43,078 nt of DNA from Marinifilum sp. (GTDB lineage: Bacteria > UBA9089 > CG2-30-40-21), in NCBI GenBank assembly GCA_020717845.1, contig DYDG01000010.1, positions 1 through 43,078 on the forward strand. The letters run 5' to 3'. A model generated the notes under the pieces. The model did no database searches, was not told the origin of the DNA, and was given only the letters and a program-made list of their open reading frames with translations. Positions 1 through 9,623 of this stretch are shown here, in pieces (position 1 is the stretch's first letter; each line of letters opens with the position of its first letter). A program made the translations under genes and the position numbers.

Positions 1-64
1 GACAATGCACTATCTTCTTTTACCTACCAATCACTGACGCATTACGCATAATACAAACTTTGTC

Positions 65-93
65 TTGCTTTATAACGATTTTCATGGTATAAT
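65..93 (+). promoter_or_regulatory. sigma70-type promoter for the 1753-aa secreted protein
   Basis: TTGCTT (65-70) and a perfect TATAAT (88-93) are separated by 17 bp and lie about 130 bp upstream of the ATG at 222. Transcription would start near 100. The leader also holds an ACGCATT/GATGCGT pair that could form a small hairpin. The prediction rests on consensus match and position only. Confidence 0.6.
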
Positions 94-221
94 ATTATCC
101 GGGTTAGTCGTCGGTGTGAAAAACCGCATAACGCATTCAAAGATGCGTCTTACCTGTTTCTCCTGCCAATTACTGATCCATTACATAGTATTAATAAATC
201 TCAAAAGGGGGTAATTGAATT

Positions 222-3200
222 ATGTTTGCTAAGTGTAACCACAAATTAATAGGATTGGTGCTTTGGATGTTTATGACTGCTACTGCCTATGCTGGTGGCG
301 GGATTGAATGGACGGATATTAATGATGGGCTACCAAACGATATTTTGATTGATACTCTGGCTGTTGATCCAGACAGCTCAAGTATTATCTATGCTGCTGC
401 AAGTTTTGGCAGGGTGTATAAAACCATAAATAGCGGCAGTAGCTGGACAGATATTACCAATGGATTGGATATTTCGTCAGGTAAAAATAGTGAACAGATT
501 GCAATTGCCCTGGCTGTGGATTCGACTAATGTTTACCTTGGCTGTGGTGGCAAGATATTTAAGGCTGCAAAGAATGGGGACAGTTGGGTGGATATTACGG
601 GTACTCTGACCATTTATCCATATTCAAGCTTGAGTATTGTTGCTCAGGCTGATGTTATTTATGTGGCCAGCGGGCATGATGGCGTGTATAAGGGAACAAA
701 TACGGGAGCATCCTGGACAAAAATAAATAATTCATACTGCTTTAAGCTGGTTGCTGGAACAACAACAAGTAGCCTTTATGCCCTTACTAATTCGGGATTG
801 TTTATAATCACAGATGGGGGACAGGGCTGGGGCACGGTTTCATCCTCACAGCTCAATGACCTGCTTGTTTATCCAGACGTTATGTATGCAGTAAGAGTCA
901 ATAGCATTGTCAGCAGCACAGACAATGGATACGCATGGGGAACAAAGAGCAGCGGCCTGCCATCTCGGGGCACAATTACACTTGCCGGACATCCGACTGA
1001 CAGCTCAAAACTATATAGCTGGATAACAACATATTCACCAGCAGGCAGTGCCTTATATAGCACTACAAACAGTGGCGATATATGGGGAACAGTTACCACA
1101 CCCTCTTCTGCTGCCAACGCTCAAACGATATTAGTAACAAATGATGCTGTCTATGTGGCTGGCAAGGGGATACACAAGAGTGCGGATAGTGGTTTAACAT
1201 GGAATCTTATCAATACCGGCCTGCCCCATCATGTAAATGTATCTGCCATGGCTGTTGACCCCAAAGCCACTGGCACGGTTTATATTGCCAATGATCGCGG
1301 CATATTCAAGAGCACTGATGCTGGCAATAGCTGGTCTGCGAAGAATAATGGACTATGGTTTAATATACTTGCCATTGATCCCAATAATTCACAGACAATC
1401 TATGCAGCTGGAAATCAGATGATTTACAAGAGTATAGATGGCGGTGATAGCTGGGGTTCTATCACAGCTAACCTTATGCAGCTTGCACAATCATATTCTT
1501 GTATCAACAGCATTGCCATTGACCCCAATAATTTACAGACAATCTATGCCCTTGTTGATAGGATGCTATGCAAAAGCACAACTGCTGGAACAAGTTGGAG
1601 CAAGATAGTCAACACACCATTCTCTTATTGTGCTGGTATGTTTATCTCTCCAGCAGATGCCAGCTTGCTGACTTACAACAATATGTGGGATACTTCCAGC
1701 AATATGTATAACGGTAATATATATCGCAGCAATGATCATGGTGGCACATGGACAACAATACCAGTATGCAGTAACCTGTGGATTGAGGGCATTACACTTG
1801 GGACTGCCTCCAGCACCATCTACACCTTTGGCAACTTTTACAAATATTACCAATACAGCAATCTTGCCAGAATACTCAAAACCACAAACAGCGGCGGCAC
1901 ATGGACACAAATAAGTGATAAAAAGGTTGATTCACTGCTTATCAACCCTGATATTGCTGGCGTTTTGTATGCTCATAGTGATGATGGGGTTATCAAGAGT
2001 ATTGACGATGGCAAAAGCTGGGGTGAAGCAAACCAGGGGCTGCCAATTATTAATACTGGCAAACTAATCTCTGCTATTGCTGGTAGTGTAGGCAGCACAG
2101 CCTTTGCTATGGATCCAGCCATGCATAACAGGTTTTATCTCAACTATCCACCCTATGGCATCTACCGCGGCACAGATACTAATACTGCACCTGCACCACC
2201 AACCATCCACACACCAGCAAATGCAGCAAAAACATCTGATTCAACACCACTGATCATAGGCAGCAGCAGCCCTGGCAGTGTGGTACTTGTTTATAACGGA
2301 ACTGCCACTCTGCTTGGAACAGTAGCAACTGACTCAAGCGGGCTGTTTAGCTTAAGCTGTAGCAACTTAAACACAGGGACTCACATCTTAAAGGCTATCA
2401 GCGTTGACAGGTTTGGCACCAGCGGTCAAACATATCTTTCCCTGACCATTGTTCCGGGTGTTGCCCCTACCATTGATAGTCCAGTATCTGGTGCAACCAA
2501 TCAAGCAACTATAACCATTACAGGCACTGCTGAGGATGGAAGCACGGTTGTCATTTATGACAATCTTAAGCCTATTGGAACAGTAACCGCTACCAATGGC
2601 TTTTATTCCTCTACAGTTAAGTTGGTTGATGGGTTGCACAATCTTTATGCCCAGTCAACAAATAACTCTGGGGTAATGGCATCATCAGACATGGTAAATC
2701 TTTTGATTGACACTGTGGCACCAATGCCGCCGATTATAACAAAACCAGCATCTGGCAGCAAGATGCCGGACGATATATTGACTATCACCGGACTAACCAT
2801 TGCTACCAGTACGGTATTTATTTACATCAATTCTATTGAAGTGGGCAGTGTTACCAGTAATGAAAGCGGTGGATGGACATTTACTACCCAGGTTTTATCT
2901 GATGGACTGAATGAAATTACGGCAAGGGTAAAAAATTGGTTAGGCAATATCAGCCCTTCTTCGTATCCTGTAAAGGTTACGATAGGTATTCCGCCAGTCA
3001 TTGTCAGCCCTGTTTCTGGCAAGACCACTAAGTCCACGGATATCATTATTTCAGGTAAATGCCGGGCAAATGCATCGGTCGGGGTTTATCTTGATAATGC
3101 AAATATTGGCACTGCAACGGCATCTATTAGTGGAACATTCAGCTACACCCTGACCAACCTTACTGCTGGAACACGTACCGTAACAGTAAACGCGGTAAAG

Positions 3201-5483
3201 GGGGATAAAAGTGGCTTTTCTAACATAGTAACCTTGATTATCCAGCCAGATCTGCCCATTGACCCGGTAGGTGTCAATATCTCCTCACCTCGCGGCACAG
3301 AGCATCCCATGAGTATGGATGAGGATAGTAGTGTAGGCGTTCACTGGCAGAGTACTATAACAGTTACTGTTCCTGTAACCGGTTCACCTACGCGTGTATA
3401 TATTAAATATAGCGGAACTGAGGCTACCATGAGTGATATTGATAATGACAACATCTATACGTATTCCTTTGTCCCCTATCCGCTTCATGGTAATGTGCCC
3501 CTGACAGTAGTGATTGAGTATGCGACCAGCGGAACATCTGAGGTTAATATTGGCACACTATTGATTGATCCTGATGGACATGTCTATAACATTATGACAA
3601 ATGGAACGGTTACAGGGGCAGTCGTTACCTGCTATTGGTTCAGTACAGCAACTACTACCTGGGAAATCTGGCCAGCATGGGATTATCCCTTCAACAGTGT
3701 CCCGCAAATAAACCCCCAGACCACGACCACAACTAATGATTGTTATTACAGCTTCATGGTTCCAGCAGGCAAGTATTATGTTCATGCAGTATGTTCGGGA
3801 TACAAAACCTATCAGAGCGGTACTCTGGAGGTAATCAATGACCCGGTTCATCATGATGTTTATATGGAGCCAATACCGATTTTGACCACATTAAAGGTTG
3901 CACCGCAGTCAACAGTCCTCGGACTAAGCGGCACATACTCATTTACAGCAATAGGTTATGATCAGTATGAAAGATCAATGGGAGAGATAGAATGTTCATG
4001 GAGCAGCAGCATTGGCAGTGTCCTGCCAGCCAATGGGAAAAGCATTATATTTACTGCTCCTGGCACTGTAACTACTGGAATAATCACTGCAGCATCAGGA
4101 ACCGTTCAAGGAACTGCATCAGTAATTGTCTGCCAGCCTGCTACGGTTAAATTATCCCCTCAAGCTATATATACACGACAAAATGAGGTCTTTACCCTGA
4201 ATATCGATATTGCTGATGTGGTTGATTTGTCAGGGGCAAAGATACTCTTGTCCTTTGACAAGAGTAAGCTAAGGGCAGGAACAGTAACAATAGGCAGCTT
4301 CTTCGGTCAGAATGACCCCAATTTCCTATTATTTTCTGCTATAAAGAATCCTCAAGGGACTGTAGAGATTAGTGGGACAAGACGTGCTTCATCAGGTGTT
4401 ACAGGATCAGGAACGATTTATTCTGTTACCTTTTGCCCCATGTTTAATGATTGCTCAGGAACCATATCCATTAGTGAGGCAGTATTAAAGGATGTCAATC
4501 TGGCGGTTATTTTAGTAGGGGATAAATATCCAGCTGTGATTCGTGGGAAACGACTTCTTGGTGATTTTGGTCAAAAAGACAACGAATATCCTGATAACAA
4601 AATAAACTTTAATGATTTGATGTGGTTTACTAAGTATTGGAATGACAATAATCCGAAAGGCGATATCGCCTCAACCAGAACCACAGGCTTTGCCCCTGAC
4701 TTTACCTATGAGCTGGATGGCAGGATAGAGTTTGAGGATCTGGTTTATTTTGCAGCGATGTGGAAATGGGATTATAACAAAGGGACACAAGCTCCAAGGT
4801 TGAAATCAAGGGGTGCAATAGATACTACGGCAATGGTTAAATTAAAAACCATGAATGTAGATGAGAACAAGGTATGTGTCGATGTCGTTGTGGAGAATGT
4901 CTCTGACCTGCTTGCTGGACATTTTATCTTGCAGTTTGACACAACCAAACTGGAACTTGTAACCATTACCTCTTTGGCAGATAAGTTTGTTAAAGAACAA
5001 CATGGACAATTGGATATCAGTATTGCTGACTTGAATGGTCAAATCGCAGCAAGCAGTACTATTGTCAGTCTCACTTTTCTTATTAAATCTCCAATTTCTG
5101 ATGACCGATTGCCAATCTTTGTTGCTTCTGCTGACTTACGAAGCACAGCAGCTAAGCCGATATCGTCATACATCGTTCCCATTTCTGTCACTGCATCAGA
5201 CTTAACCAGAGTCTACTGCTATCCCAATCCTTATATTTCATTAGAGCATACGCAAGGCATAACCTTTGCTGAACTAACTGATGAAGCAAGGATTAGAATC
5301 TTTGACATAGCTGGTGAGCTGGTTTATGATTCTGGGATGATTAACACAAGAGACAAATTTGGCAAATTCAACTGGCCTGTAGTCAACGAATCAAACACAC
5401 CCGTTGCCTCTGGCATTTACCTCTACCTTATCACAAATAACAAGGAACAGAAAAAGACGGGTAAGGTGGGGATAGTCCGGTAG
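222..5483 (+). CDS. Secreted multidomain protein: BNR-type propeller, Ig-like, cohesin/dockerin-like modules, T9SS-like C-terminus
   Basis: A signal peptide (about residues 1-24, ending TATAYA) is followed by sialidase/Ycf48-like propeller repeats to about residue 650, with recurring 'KS.D.G.SW' motifs. Four or so bacterial Ig-like modules follow (about 655-1060), then a carboxypeptidase-regulatory-like fold near 1170-1260 and a Big_1-like module. Residues about 1307-1428 look like a cohesin domain. About 1445-1520 are dockerin-like (GDFGQKDNEYPDNKINFNDL, then a second DGRIEFEDL loop). A second cohesin-like segment follows. The last 90 residues (CYPNP, IAGELVYDSG, ASGIYLYL, KVGIVR) resemble the FlgD-Ig/type IX sorting domain and closely match the C-terminus of the 1027-aa protein downstream. 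A purine-rich AAAAGGGGG precedes the ATG by about 10 bp. It is probably a cell-surface or released adhesin or scaffold; no enzymatic site was recognised. Confidence 0.85.
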   Translation: MFAKCNHKLIGLVLWMFMTATAYAGGGIEWTDINDGLPNDILIDTLAVDPDSSSIIYAAASFGRVYKTINSGSSWTDITNGLDISSGKNSEQIAIALAVDSTNVYLGCGGKIFKAAKNGDSWVDITGTLTIYPYSSLSIVAQADVIYVASGHDGVYKGTNTGASWTKINNSYCFKLVAGTTTSSLYALTNSGLFIITDGGQGWGTVSSSQLNDLLVYPDVMYAVRVNSIVSSTDNGYAWGTKSSGLPSRGTITLAGHPTDSSKLYSWITTYSPAGSALYSTTNSGDIWGTVTTPSSAANAQTILVTNDAVYVAGKGIHKSADSGLTWNLINTGLPHHVNVSAMAVDPKATGTVYIANDRGIFKSTDAGNSWSAKNNGLWFNILAIDPNNSQTIYAAGNQMIYKSIDGGDSWGSITANLMQLAQSYSCINSIAIDPNNLQTIYALVDRMLCKSTTAGTSWSKIVNTPFSYCAGMFISPADASLLTYNNMWDTSSNMYNGNIYRSNDHGGTWTTIPVCSNLWIEGITLGTASSTIYTFGNFYKYYQYSNLARILKTTNSGGTWTQISDKKVDSLLINPDIAGVLYAHSDDGVIKSIDDGKSWGEANQGLPIINTGKLISAIAGSVGSTAFAMDPAMHNRFYLNYPPYGIYRGTDTNTAPAPPTIHTPANAAKTSDSTPLIIGSSSPGSVVLVYNGTATLLGTVATDSSGLFSLSCSNLNTGTHILKAISVDRFGTSGQTYLSLTIVPGVAPTIDSPVSGATNQATITITGTAEDGSTVVIYDNLKPIGTVTATNGFYSSTVKLVDGLHNLYAQSTNNSGVMASSDMVNLLIDTVAPMPPIITKPASGSKMPDDILTITGLTIATSTVFIYINSIEVGSVTSNESGGWTFTTQVLSDGLNEITARVKNWLGNISPSSYPVKVTIGIPPVIVSPVSGKTTKSTDIIISGKCRANASVGVYLDNANIGTATASISGTFSYTLTNLTAGTRTVTVNAVKGDKSGFSNIVTLIIQPDLPIDPVGVNISSPRGTEHPMSMDEDSSVGVHWQSTITVTVPVTGSPTRVYIKYSGTEATMSDIDNDNIYTYSFVPYPLHGNVPLTVVIEYATSGTSEVNIGTLLIDPDGHVYNIMTNGTVTGAVVTCYWFSTATTTWEIWPAWDYPFNSVPQINPQTTTTTNDCYYSFMVPAGKYYVHAVCSGYKTYQSGTLEVINDPVHHDVYMEPIPILTTLKVAPQSTVLGLSGTYSFTAIGYDQYERSMGEIECSWSSSIGSVLPANGKSIIFTAPGTVTTGIITAASGTVQGTASVIVCQPATVKLSPQAIYTRQNEVFTLNIDIADVVDLSGAKILLSFDKSKLRAGTVTIGSFFGQNDPNFLLFSAIKNPQGTVEISGTRRASSGVTGSGTIYSVTFCPMFNDCSGTISISEAVLKDVNLAVILVGDKYPAVIRGKRLLGDFGQKDNEYPDNKINFNDLMWFTKYWNDNNPKGDIASTRTTGFAPDFTYELDGRIEFEDLVYFAAMWKWDYNKGTQAPRLKSRGAIDTTAMVKLKTMNVDENKVCVDVVVENVSDLLAGHFILQFDTTKLELVTITSLADKFVKEQHGQLDISIADLNGQIAASSTIVSLTFLIKSPISDDRLPIFVASADLRSTAAKPISSYIVPISVTASDLTRVYCYPNPYISLEHTQGITFAELTDEARIRIFDIAGELVYDSGMINTRDKFGKFNWPVVNESNTPVASGIYLYLITNNKEQKKTGKVGIVR

Positions 5484-5577
5484 AGACGCTTGCTGAAGCA
5501 CTTAGTGTCGTGTCAAGTCTCAAGTGTCGAATGGTTTATTAATGTAGCTGCAGGGCTTGTCCCTGCCTTTTCCCAAT

Positions 5578-5605
5578 GTAGAGACGCGATTAATCGCGTC
5601 TCTAC
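5578..5605. repeat. 28-bp perfect palindrome (AGAGACGC family)
   Basis: GTAGAGACGCGATT is followed directly by its exact reverse complement, with no loop. A related half-site (GCAATATCTTGCGTCTCTAT) lies near 34901, so this is a member of a dispersed palindromic family and not a classical terminator; no T-run follows it. Confidence 0.7.
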
Positions 5606-5663
5606 TACATGCGACAGATTAAAGTTGACGCGACATTAGAGAAGTGCAGGAATTTTGTAGATA

Positions 5664-6110
5664 ATGGCACGATTTGATTTTAAGTTTCAACATATCTTAA
5701 ATGTTAAGAAACATAAGGAAAATCTATTACAGGAAGGACTGTCTCAATTAAAGCGGTTATTTCAACAGGAAGAATCTGTCCTCTGGGAGATAGAGGACAA
5801 GACAAAGGAATACCTCCTTAAATTAAAAGAGCTTCAAGCAGGGGTAATCTCTATCCAAGAAATCATGGATTATCATAATTTCCTCATCAGCCTGAACAAG
5901 GATATTATTGCTCAAAAAAACAAGCTTGAAAACCTTTCTACAGAGATAGATGATGCTATCTCTAAATTGGTCCATGCTTCTCAGGAAAGGAAAATCTTTG
6001 AGAAATTAAGGGAACGAAAATGGAATGAATTCTGGTTGGAGGCAAATAAAGAAGAACAGGAATTTATGGATGAGGTTGCCTCAATTGGTCATGAAAGGAA
6101 AAAAAGGTAG
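5664..6110 (+). CDS. fliJ: Flagellar export protein FliJ
   Basis: At 148 residues it matches the usual FliJ length (about 147) and is almost entirely charged, helical coiled coil. The N-terminus (ARFDFKFQHILNVKKHKEN) is the typical FliJ opening 'F.F.L..vL..r...E'. FliJ is the soluble stalk of the flagellar type III export ATPase (FliH/FliI) and helps drive export on the cytoplasmic side. It usually follows fliI, but here no other flagellar gene is in the window, so it is either an orphan or displaced from its operon. Sequence conservation in this family is low; the call rests on length, coiled coil and N-terminal pattern. Confidence 0.7.
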   Translation: MARFDFKFQHILNVKKHKENLLQEGLSQLKRLFQQEESVLWEIEDKTKEYLLKLKELQAGVISIQEIMDYHNFLISLNKDIIAQKNKLENLSTEIDDAISKLVHASQERKIFEKLRERKWNEFWLEANKEEQEFMDEVASIGHERKKR

Positions 6111-6135
6111 TTAGGCTTAACACGTAATAGTTCAA

Positions 6136-6163
6136 CGCAGAGACGCAGAGGCACAGAGAAATT
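6136..6163. repeat. CGCAGAGACGCAGAGG-type short repeat
   Basis: The tract CGCAGAGACGCAGAGGCACAG follows fliJ. It is a quasi-tandem of GCAGAG(A/G)(C/G) and shares the AGAGACGC core with the palindrome at 5578. Function is unknown. Confidence 0.4.
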
Positions 6164-6174
6164 AACAAAAATTA

Positions 6175-6326
6175 GGTGGTGTCTGAGAATAGCTTAGCTT
6201 GTTAGTTGCCGGATAATTTCTGCCACAAAGGCACTAAGACACGAATGAGTGCTTTAAAATTTTCTTTGTGCATCTTAGTGCCTTTGTGCCTTTGTGGCAA
6301 ACTTTTAGCTAATTTCAGACACCATC
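6175..6326. mobile_element. MITE-like 152-bp inverted-repeat element
   Basis: The ends are GGTGGTGTCTGAGA (6175-6188) and the near-exact reverse complement at 6313-6326 (two mismatches), extended by AGCT on both inner sides. An inner pair, TGCCACAAAGGCACTAAGAC (6221-6240) and its counterpart at about 6269-6299, would form a second stem. There is no coding capacity. Terminal plus subterminal inverted repeats and small size fit a non-autonomous MITE, but no target-site duplication or second copy was found in the window. Its right end lies only 10 bp before the -35 box of the cobT promoter. Confidence 0.5.
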
Positions 6327-6335
6327 AAAAATTCC

Positions 6336-6363
6336 TTGACAATATTTGAAAATTTGTTATAAT
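6336..6363 (+). promoter_or_regulatory. sigma70-type promoter for cobT
   Basis: TTGACA (6336-6341) and TATAAT (6358-6363), both perfect consensus, are separated by 16 bp. Initiation would be near 6370, about 65 bp before the cobT start. No cobalamin riboswitch was recognised in this short leader. Confidence 0.75.
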
Positions 6364-6436
6364 ACCAGTAAGTGTTCAGCTATTAGCAGTCAGCTTTTCA
6401 GTTTGGACAATTTGTTACTGCTTATTAAAAGGCATA

Positions 6437-7507
6437 ATGATGCAAAAATTAACAAAAACATTGACACAAATAGAGGATATTTTTCTCTCCTCCCTTTCCC
6501 TGGCAGAGGCAGTTCAAAGCCGTCTTGATAATCTCACCAAGCCGCAGGCAAGCCTTGGCAGGCTTGAAGAATTGGCAAAACAGGTGGTGATGATTACTGG
6601 GAACATGTCCCCCTGTCTTGGGAAAAAGGTTATTTTTACTATGGCTGGTGATCATGGGGTATGCGAGGAAGGTGTGAGTCTTTTTCCTACAGATGTGACA
6701 CCACAGATGGTTTATAACTTTATTCGCGGCGGGGCAGGGATAAATGTCTTAGCAAACCATGTGGGAGCTAAGGTAATTGTGGTAGATATGGGTGTAGCTA
6801 TTGACCTTGAGCCGCAGCCAGGGTTGGTTATAAAAAAGGTTGGTTATGGGACAAAAAATATATCCAGATGTCCAGCTATGAGCCGGGAGGAGGCAATTCT
6901 TTGTATTGAACGAGGGATCGAAGCCTTTGAGCAGGAGTTTGAGACTAATGGAGTGGATATTTGCGGGTGTGGTGATATGGGGATTGGAAACACAACCCCA
7001 TCTGCAGCCATTGTTGCTGCAATAACCGGTAGAGCAGTAGAGGACATCACTGGCAGGGGAACAGGGATTGGGGATACTGCCTGGCTGAAAAAGGTAGCTG
7101 TCATCAAAAAGGCATTGGCGGTGAATCAGCCAGACTCAACTGATGGGATTGATGTCCTGTCTAAGGTTGGCGGGTTTGAGATAGGCGGGCTGTGCGGCAT
7201 AATCCTTGCCTCAGCTGCAAACAAAAAGCCAGTGGTTATTGATGGTTTTATCTCTACTGCTGCTGCCTTGATTGCTTATCTATTGAAACCTGCTGCTGTC
7301 AAATATATGATTGCCGGACATGCCTCTGTGGAAAGGGGACAGCAGGCTGCCTTGAAGATGATGGGTCTTGAGCCTATCTTGGATCTACAGATGAGGCTTG
7401 GTGAGGGGACAGGGGCAGCACTGGCAATGGGTATTGTTGAGGCTGGGGTAAAAATATTGACACAGATGGCAACCTTTGCTGAGGCTGGGGTTTCAGAGGC
7501 AAATTAG
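6437..7507 (+). CDS. cobT: Nicotinate-nucleotide-dimethylbenzimidazole phosphoribosyltransferase CobT
   Basis: CobT transfers phosphoribose from nicotinate mononucleotide to a lower-ligand base (such as dimethylbenzimidazole), giving alpha-ribazole phosphate for assembly of the cobalamin nucleotide loop. The 356-residue length is typical. Family motifs are present in order: LTKPQASLGRLE, FTMAGDHGV, GGAGINVLA, GDMGIGNTTPSAA, and near the C-terminus LGEGTGAALA, which carries the expected catalytic glutamate. The start may be ATG 6437 or the adjacent ATG 6440; AAAAGG lies just upstream. No other cobalamin gene is nearby, so it may serve salvage or remodelling. The gene has its own strong promoter. 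Confidence 0.95.
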   Translation: MMQKLTKTLTQIEDIFLSSLSLAEAVQSRLDNLTKPQASLGRLEELAKQVVMITGNMSPCLGKKVIFTMAGDHGVCEEGVSLFPTDVTPQMVYNFIRGGAGINVLANHVGAKVIVVDMGVAIDLEPQPGLVIKKVGYGTKNISRCPAMSREEAILCIERGIEAFEQEFETNGVDICGCGDMGIGNTTPSAAIVAAITGRAVEDITGRGTGIGDTAWLKKVAVIKKALAVNQPDSTDGIDVLSKVGGFEIGGLCGIILASAANKKPVVIDGFISTAAALIAYLLKPAAVKYMIAGHASVERGQQAALKMMGLEPILDLQMRLGEGTGAALAMGIVEAGVKILTQMATFAEAGVSEAN

Positions 7508-7649
7508 GTATCAGGTATCGGGTTCTACTACTCAGCTCTTGAGAGAATTAGCATGCTTATGGCAGAAAAACAAGAGGAATGAATCCATTCCCTACCCCCT
7601 TGGTTTTACTGATCTTACCTGACACCCGACACCTAAAACGGAGGATTCC

Positions 7650-8840
7650 ATGCAGCCACCTTCATGGGTTGAGATCGATTTAGATAATATCACGCATAAT
7701 ATAGGAGAAATCCGAAGAATTGTTGGAACCTCCTGTCAGATAATGGTAATTGTCAAGGCAGATGCTTATGGACATGGGGCTGTGGTTGTGGCAAAAACGG
7801 CCATCAAGGCTGGAGTGCAAAGGCTTGGGGTAGTCTGCCTGTCTGAAGGGATAGATTTAAGAAATGCAGGGATTGATTGCCCTATTCTGAGCCTTGGTCC
7901 ACCTATGCCAGATGAAATACAAGGCTATATTTATCATAATATTACCCCAAGTATCTTGTCCTGGGAACAGGCAAAGATACTTTCTGATGAGGCTATATCC
8001 AGGGGTAGGACAGTAAAGATCCATGTCAAGATAGATACTGGTATGTCCAGGCTGGGTATATTGTATACCGAGGTATTTGAGCTTATAAAAAAGATTCATT
8101 TATTGCCAGGTATAGAGATAGAAGGGATTTTTTCTCATCTGGCCTCATCTGATTCTGTTGACAAGGCATATGCTTATGAGCAATTTCGACGGTTTACAGG
8201 GGCCATCAATCGCCTTAAGAAAATAGATATTGTTGCACCGATTACTCACATCTCTAATTCAGGGGCAATTATTGACCTGCCAGAGATGAGGCTGGATATG
8301 GTTCGGACAGGAATAGCTATCTATGGGCTTTTCCCATCAAAATCAGTTGCACAGAATGTTTCTCTTCAACCAGCCATGTCGTTTAAGACAAGGATAATCT
8401 ACTTAAAGGAAATGCCAAAGGATTTGCCTGTGCATGGGTTTCTTCCTGTTTATGGAGGCATTTCGTATGGTAGAACATATGTGAAAAAAAAGATTAAAAT
8501 AGCAACCATACCGATTGGCTATGCAGATGGGTATCCAAGAGCATTATCCAATAAGGCTGAGGTTTTGATTCAAGGGCAACGGGCACCAATTATTGGCCGG
8601 GTAACCATGAATTTTTGCATGATAGATGTCTCACGCATTCCTGATGTCAGAACAGGTGATGAAGTTGTCCTGTTTGGGAAACAAGCCCAATCATCGCTGT
8701 CAGTGAATGAATTGGCAGATATCTGCGGCACAATCAGTTATGAGATATTATGCAGGATCAATCCACGTATTTTACGGGTGTATGTAAGTAAGGAGGGAAT
8801 AAACAATGTTTCGGACAATGTGCAAGTCAAAGATACATAG
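7650..8840 (+). CDS. alr: Alanine racemase
   Basis: This PLP enzyme interconverts L- and D-alanine for peptidoglycan synthesis in the cytoplasm. The 396 residues carry the PLP lysine in VKADAYGHG (Lys36), [25 protein letters not shown], and the catalytic tyrosine in GISYGRTY, followed by [21 protein letters not shown] precedes the ATG. The C-terminal tail extends about 35 bp into panD, so the two genes are translationally linked. A spacer of about 140 bp separates it from cobT. Confidence 0.95.
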   Translation: MQPPSWVEIDLDNITHNIGEIRRIVGTSCQIMVIVKADAYGHGAVVVAKTAIKAGVQRLGVVCLSEGIDLRNAGIDCPILSLGPPMPDEIQGYIYHNITPSILSWEQAKILSDEAISRGRTVKIHVKIDTGMSRLGILYTEVFELIKKIHLLPGIEIEGIFSHLASSDSVDKAYAYEQFRRFTGAINRLKKIDIVAPITHISNSGAIIDLPEMRLDMVRTGIAIYGLFPSKSVAQNVSLQPAMSFKTRIIYLKEMPKDLPVHGFLPVYGGISYGRTYVKKKIKIATIPIGYADGYPRALSNKAEVLIQGQRAPIIGRVTMNFCMIDVSRIPDVRTGDEVVLFGKQAQSSLSVNELADICGTISYEILCRINPRILRVYVSKEGINNVSDNVQVKDT

Positions 8841-9156
8841 GGTAACCATTACTGATGCAAATCTTTATTATACAGGAAGCATTACCATTGATGAGGCATT
8901 AATGGAGGCAGCCGATATCCTGCCCGGGGAACGGGTGCAGATAGTCAACCTGAATAATGGAACAAGAGTAGAAACCTATGTGCTGGAAGGGATAAGAAAT
9001 TCAGGATGTATCTGTCTGAATGGTGCTGCAGCAAGATGGGGCATGCCCGGTGATATAATAATAATCATCTCCTATGCTATGGTAGAAGATAAAGAAGCAA
9101 GAGGATTTGTGCCAAAGGTTATCTTTGTCAATGAACGAAATGAGATGGTCTTATAG
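8806..9156 (+). CDS. panD: Aspartate 1-decarboxylase PanD (proenzyme)
   Basis: PanD converts L-aspartate to beta-alanine for pantothenate and coenzyme A synthesis, using a pyruvoyl group made by self-cleavage. The expected Gly24-Ser25 cleavage site is present in YYTGSITID. Further family motifs are the N-terminal [27 protein letters not shown] and [10 protein letters not shown]. The 116-residue length is normal. AAGGAGG upstream of the ATG is a strong ribosome-binding site lying within the end of alr. No panB or panC is in the window, and no separate PanZ/PanM-type maturation factor is seen. Confidence 0.95.
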   Translation: MFRTMCKSKIHRVTITDANLYYTGSITIDEALMEAADILPGERVQIVNLNNGTRVETYVLEGIRNSGCICLNGAAARWGMPGDIIIIISYAMVEDKEARGFVPKVIFVNERNEMVL

Positions 9157-9477
9157 GTGTATAAGTGAATAGTTCCCCTGGCGGCAAATAGATTGTAAAC
9201 ATTTTCAGGGTCAACTGGCTTGGTTCACCGTGAATCGTAATTTTAGAGAGCGTTGTATGACAATCAAAGCAGTTGCCAGATTTGACACAGGTTTTGGAAA
9301 TTTCAGCAAGAGAAAACTTACCAAACGGTTCAAAAAGTTCAAATAGTTCAAAAAGGCATAATTTGCCAACTTGACAATATTTTTGCCATATTCCCCAATA
9401 TAGCAGTGCTTAAAAAATATGGTTTTGGTTACTATGCAGCACTCTCTGAATTTGCCCTGTTTTCTGCAAAAAACATC
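9157..9477. other. Intergenic spacer with a dispersed repeat
   Basis: No gene is visible. Close spacing of GTTCAAAAAGTTCAAATAG-type direct repeats occurs at about 9328-9355. A segment at 9404-9453 (CAGTGCTTAAAAAATAT, then GGTTTTGGTTACTATGCAGC and ACTCTC) is repeated with a small indel at 18082-18134 near the end of the same gene cluster. Confidence 0.5.
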
Positions 9478-9506
9478 TTGACAAACCCAAAAAAATGTGG
9501 TATACT
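9478..9506 (+). promoter_or_regulatory. sigma70-type promoter of the surface-protein cluster
   Basis: TTGACA (9478-9483) and TATACT (9501-9506) are separated by exactly 17 bp. The predicted transcript would start near 9513 and place a GAGG Shine-Dalgarno (9532-9535) six bases before the ATG at 9542. It probably drives the three tightly spaced genes that follow. Confidence 0.75.
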
Positions 9507-9541
9507 ATAAATACTTTGAAATAAAATTTGTGAGGTTGGTG

Positions 9542-9607
<66 letters not shown>

Positions 9608-9623
9608 TTTGATAAAGAGGGAT

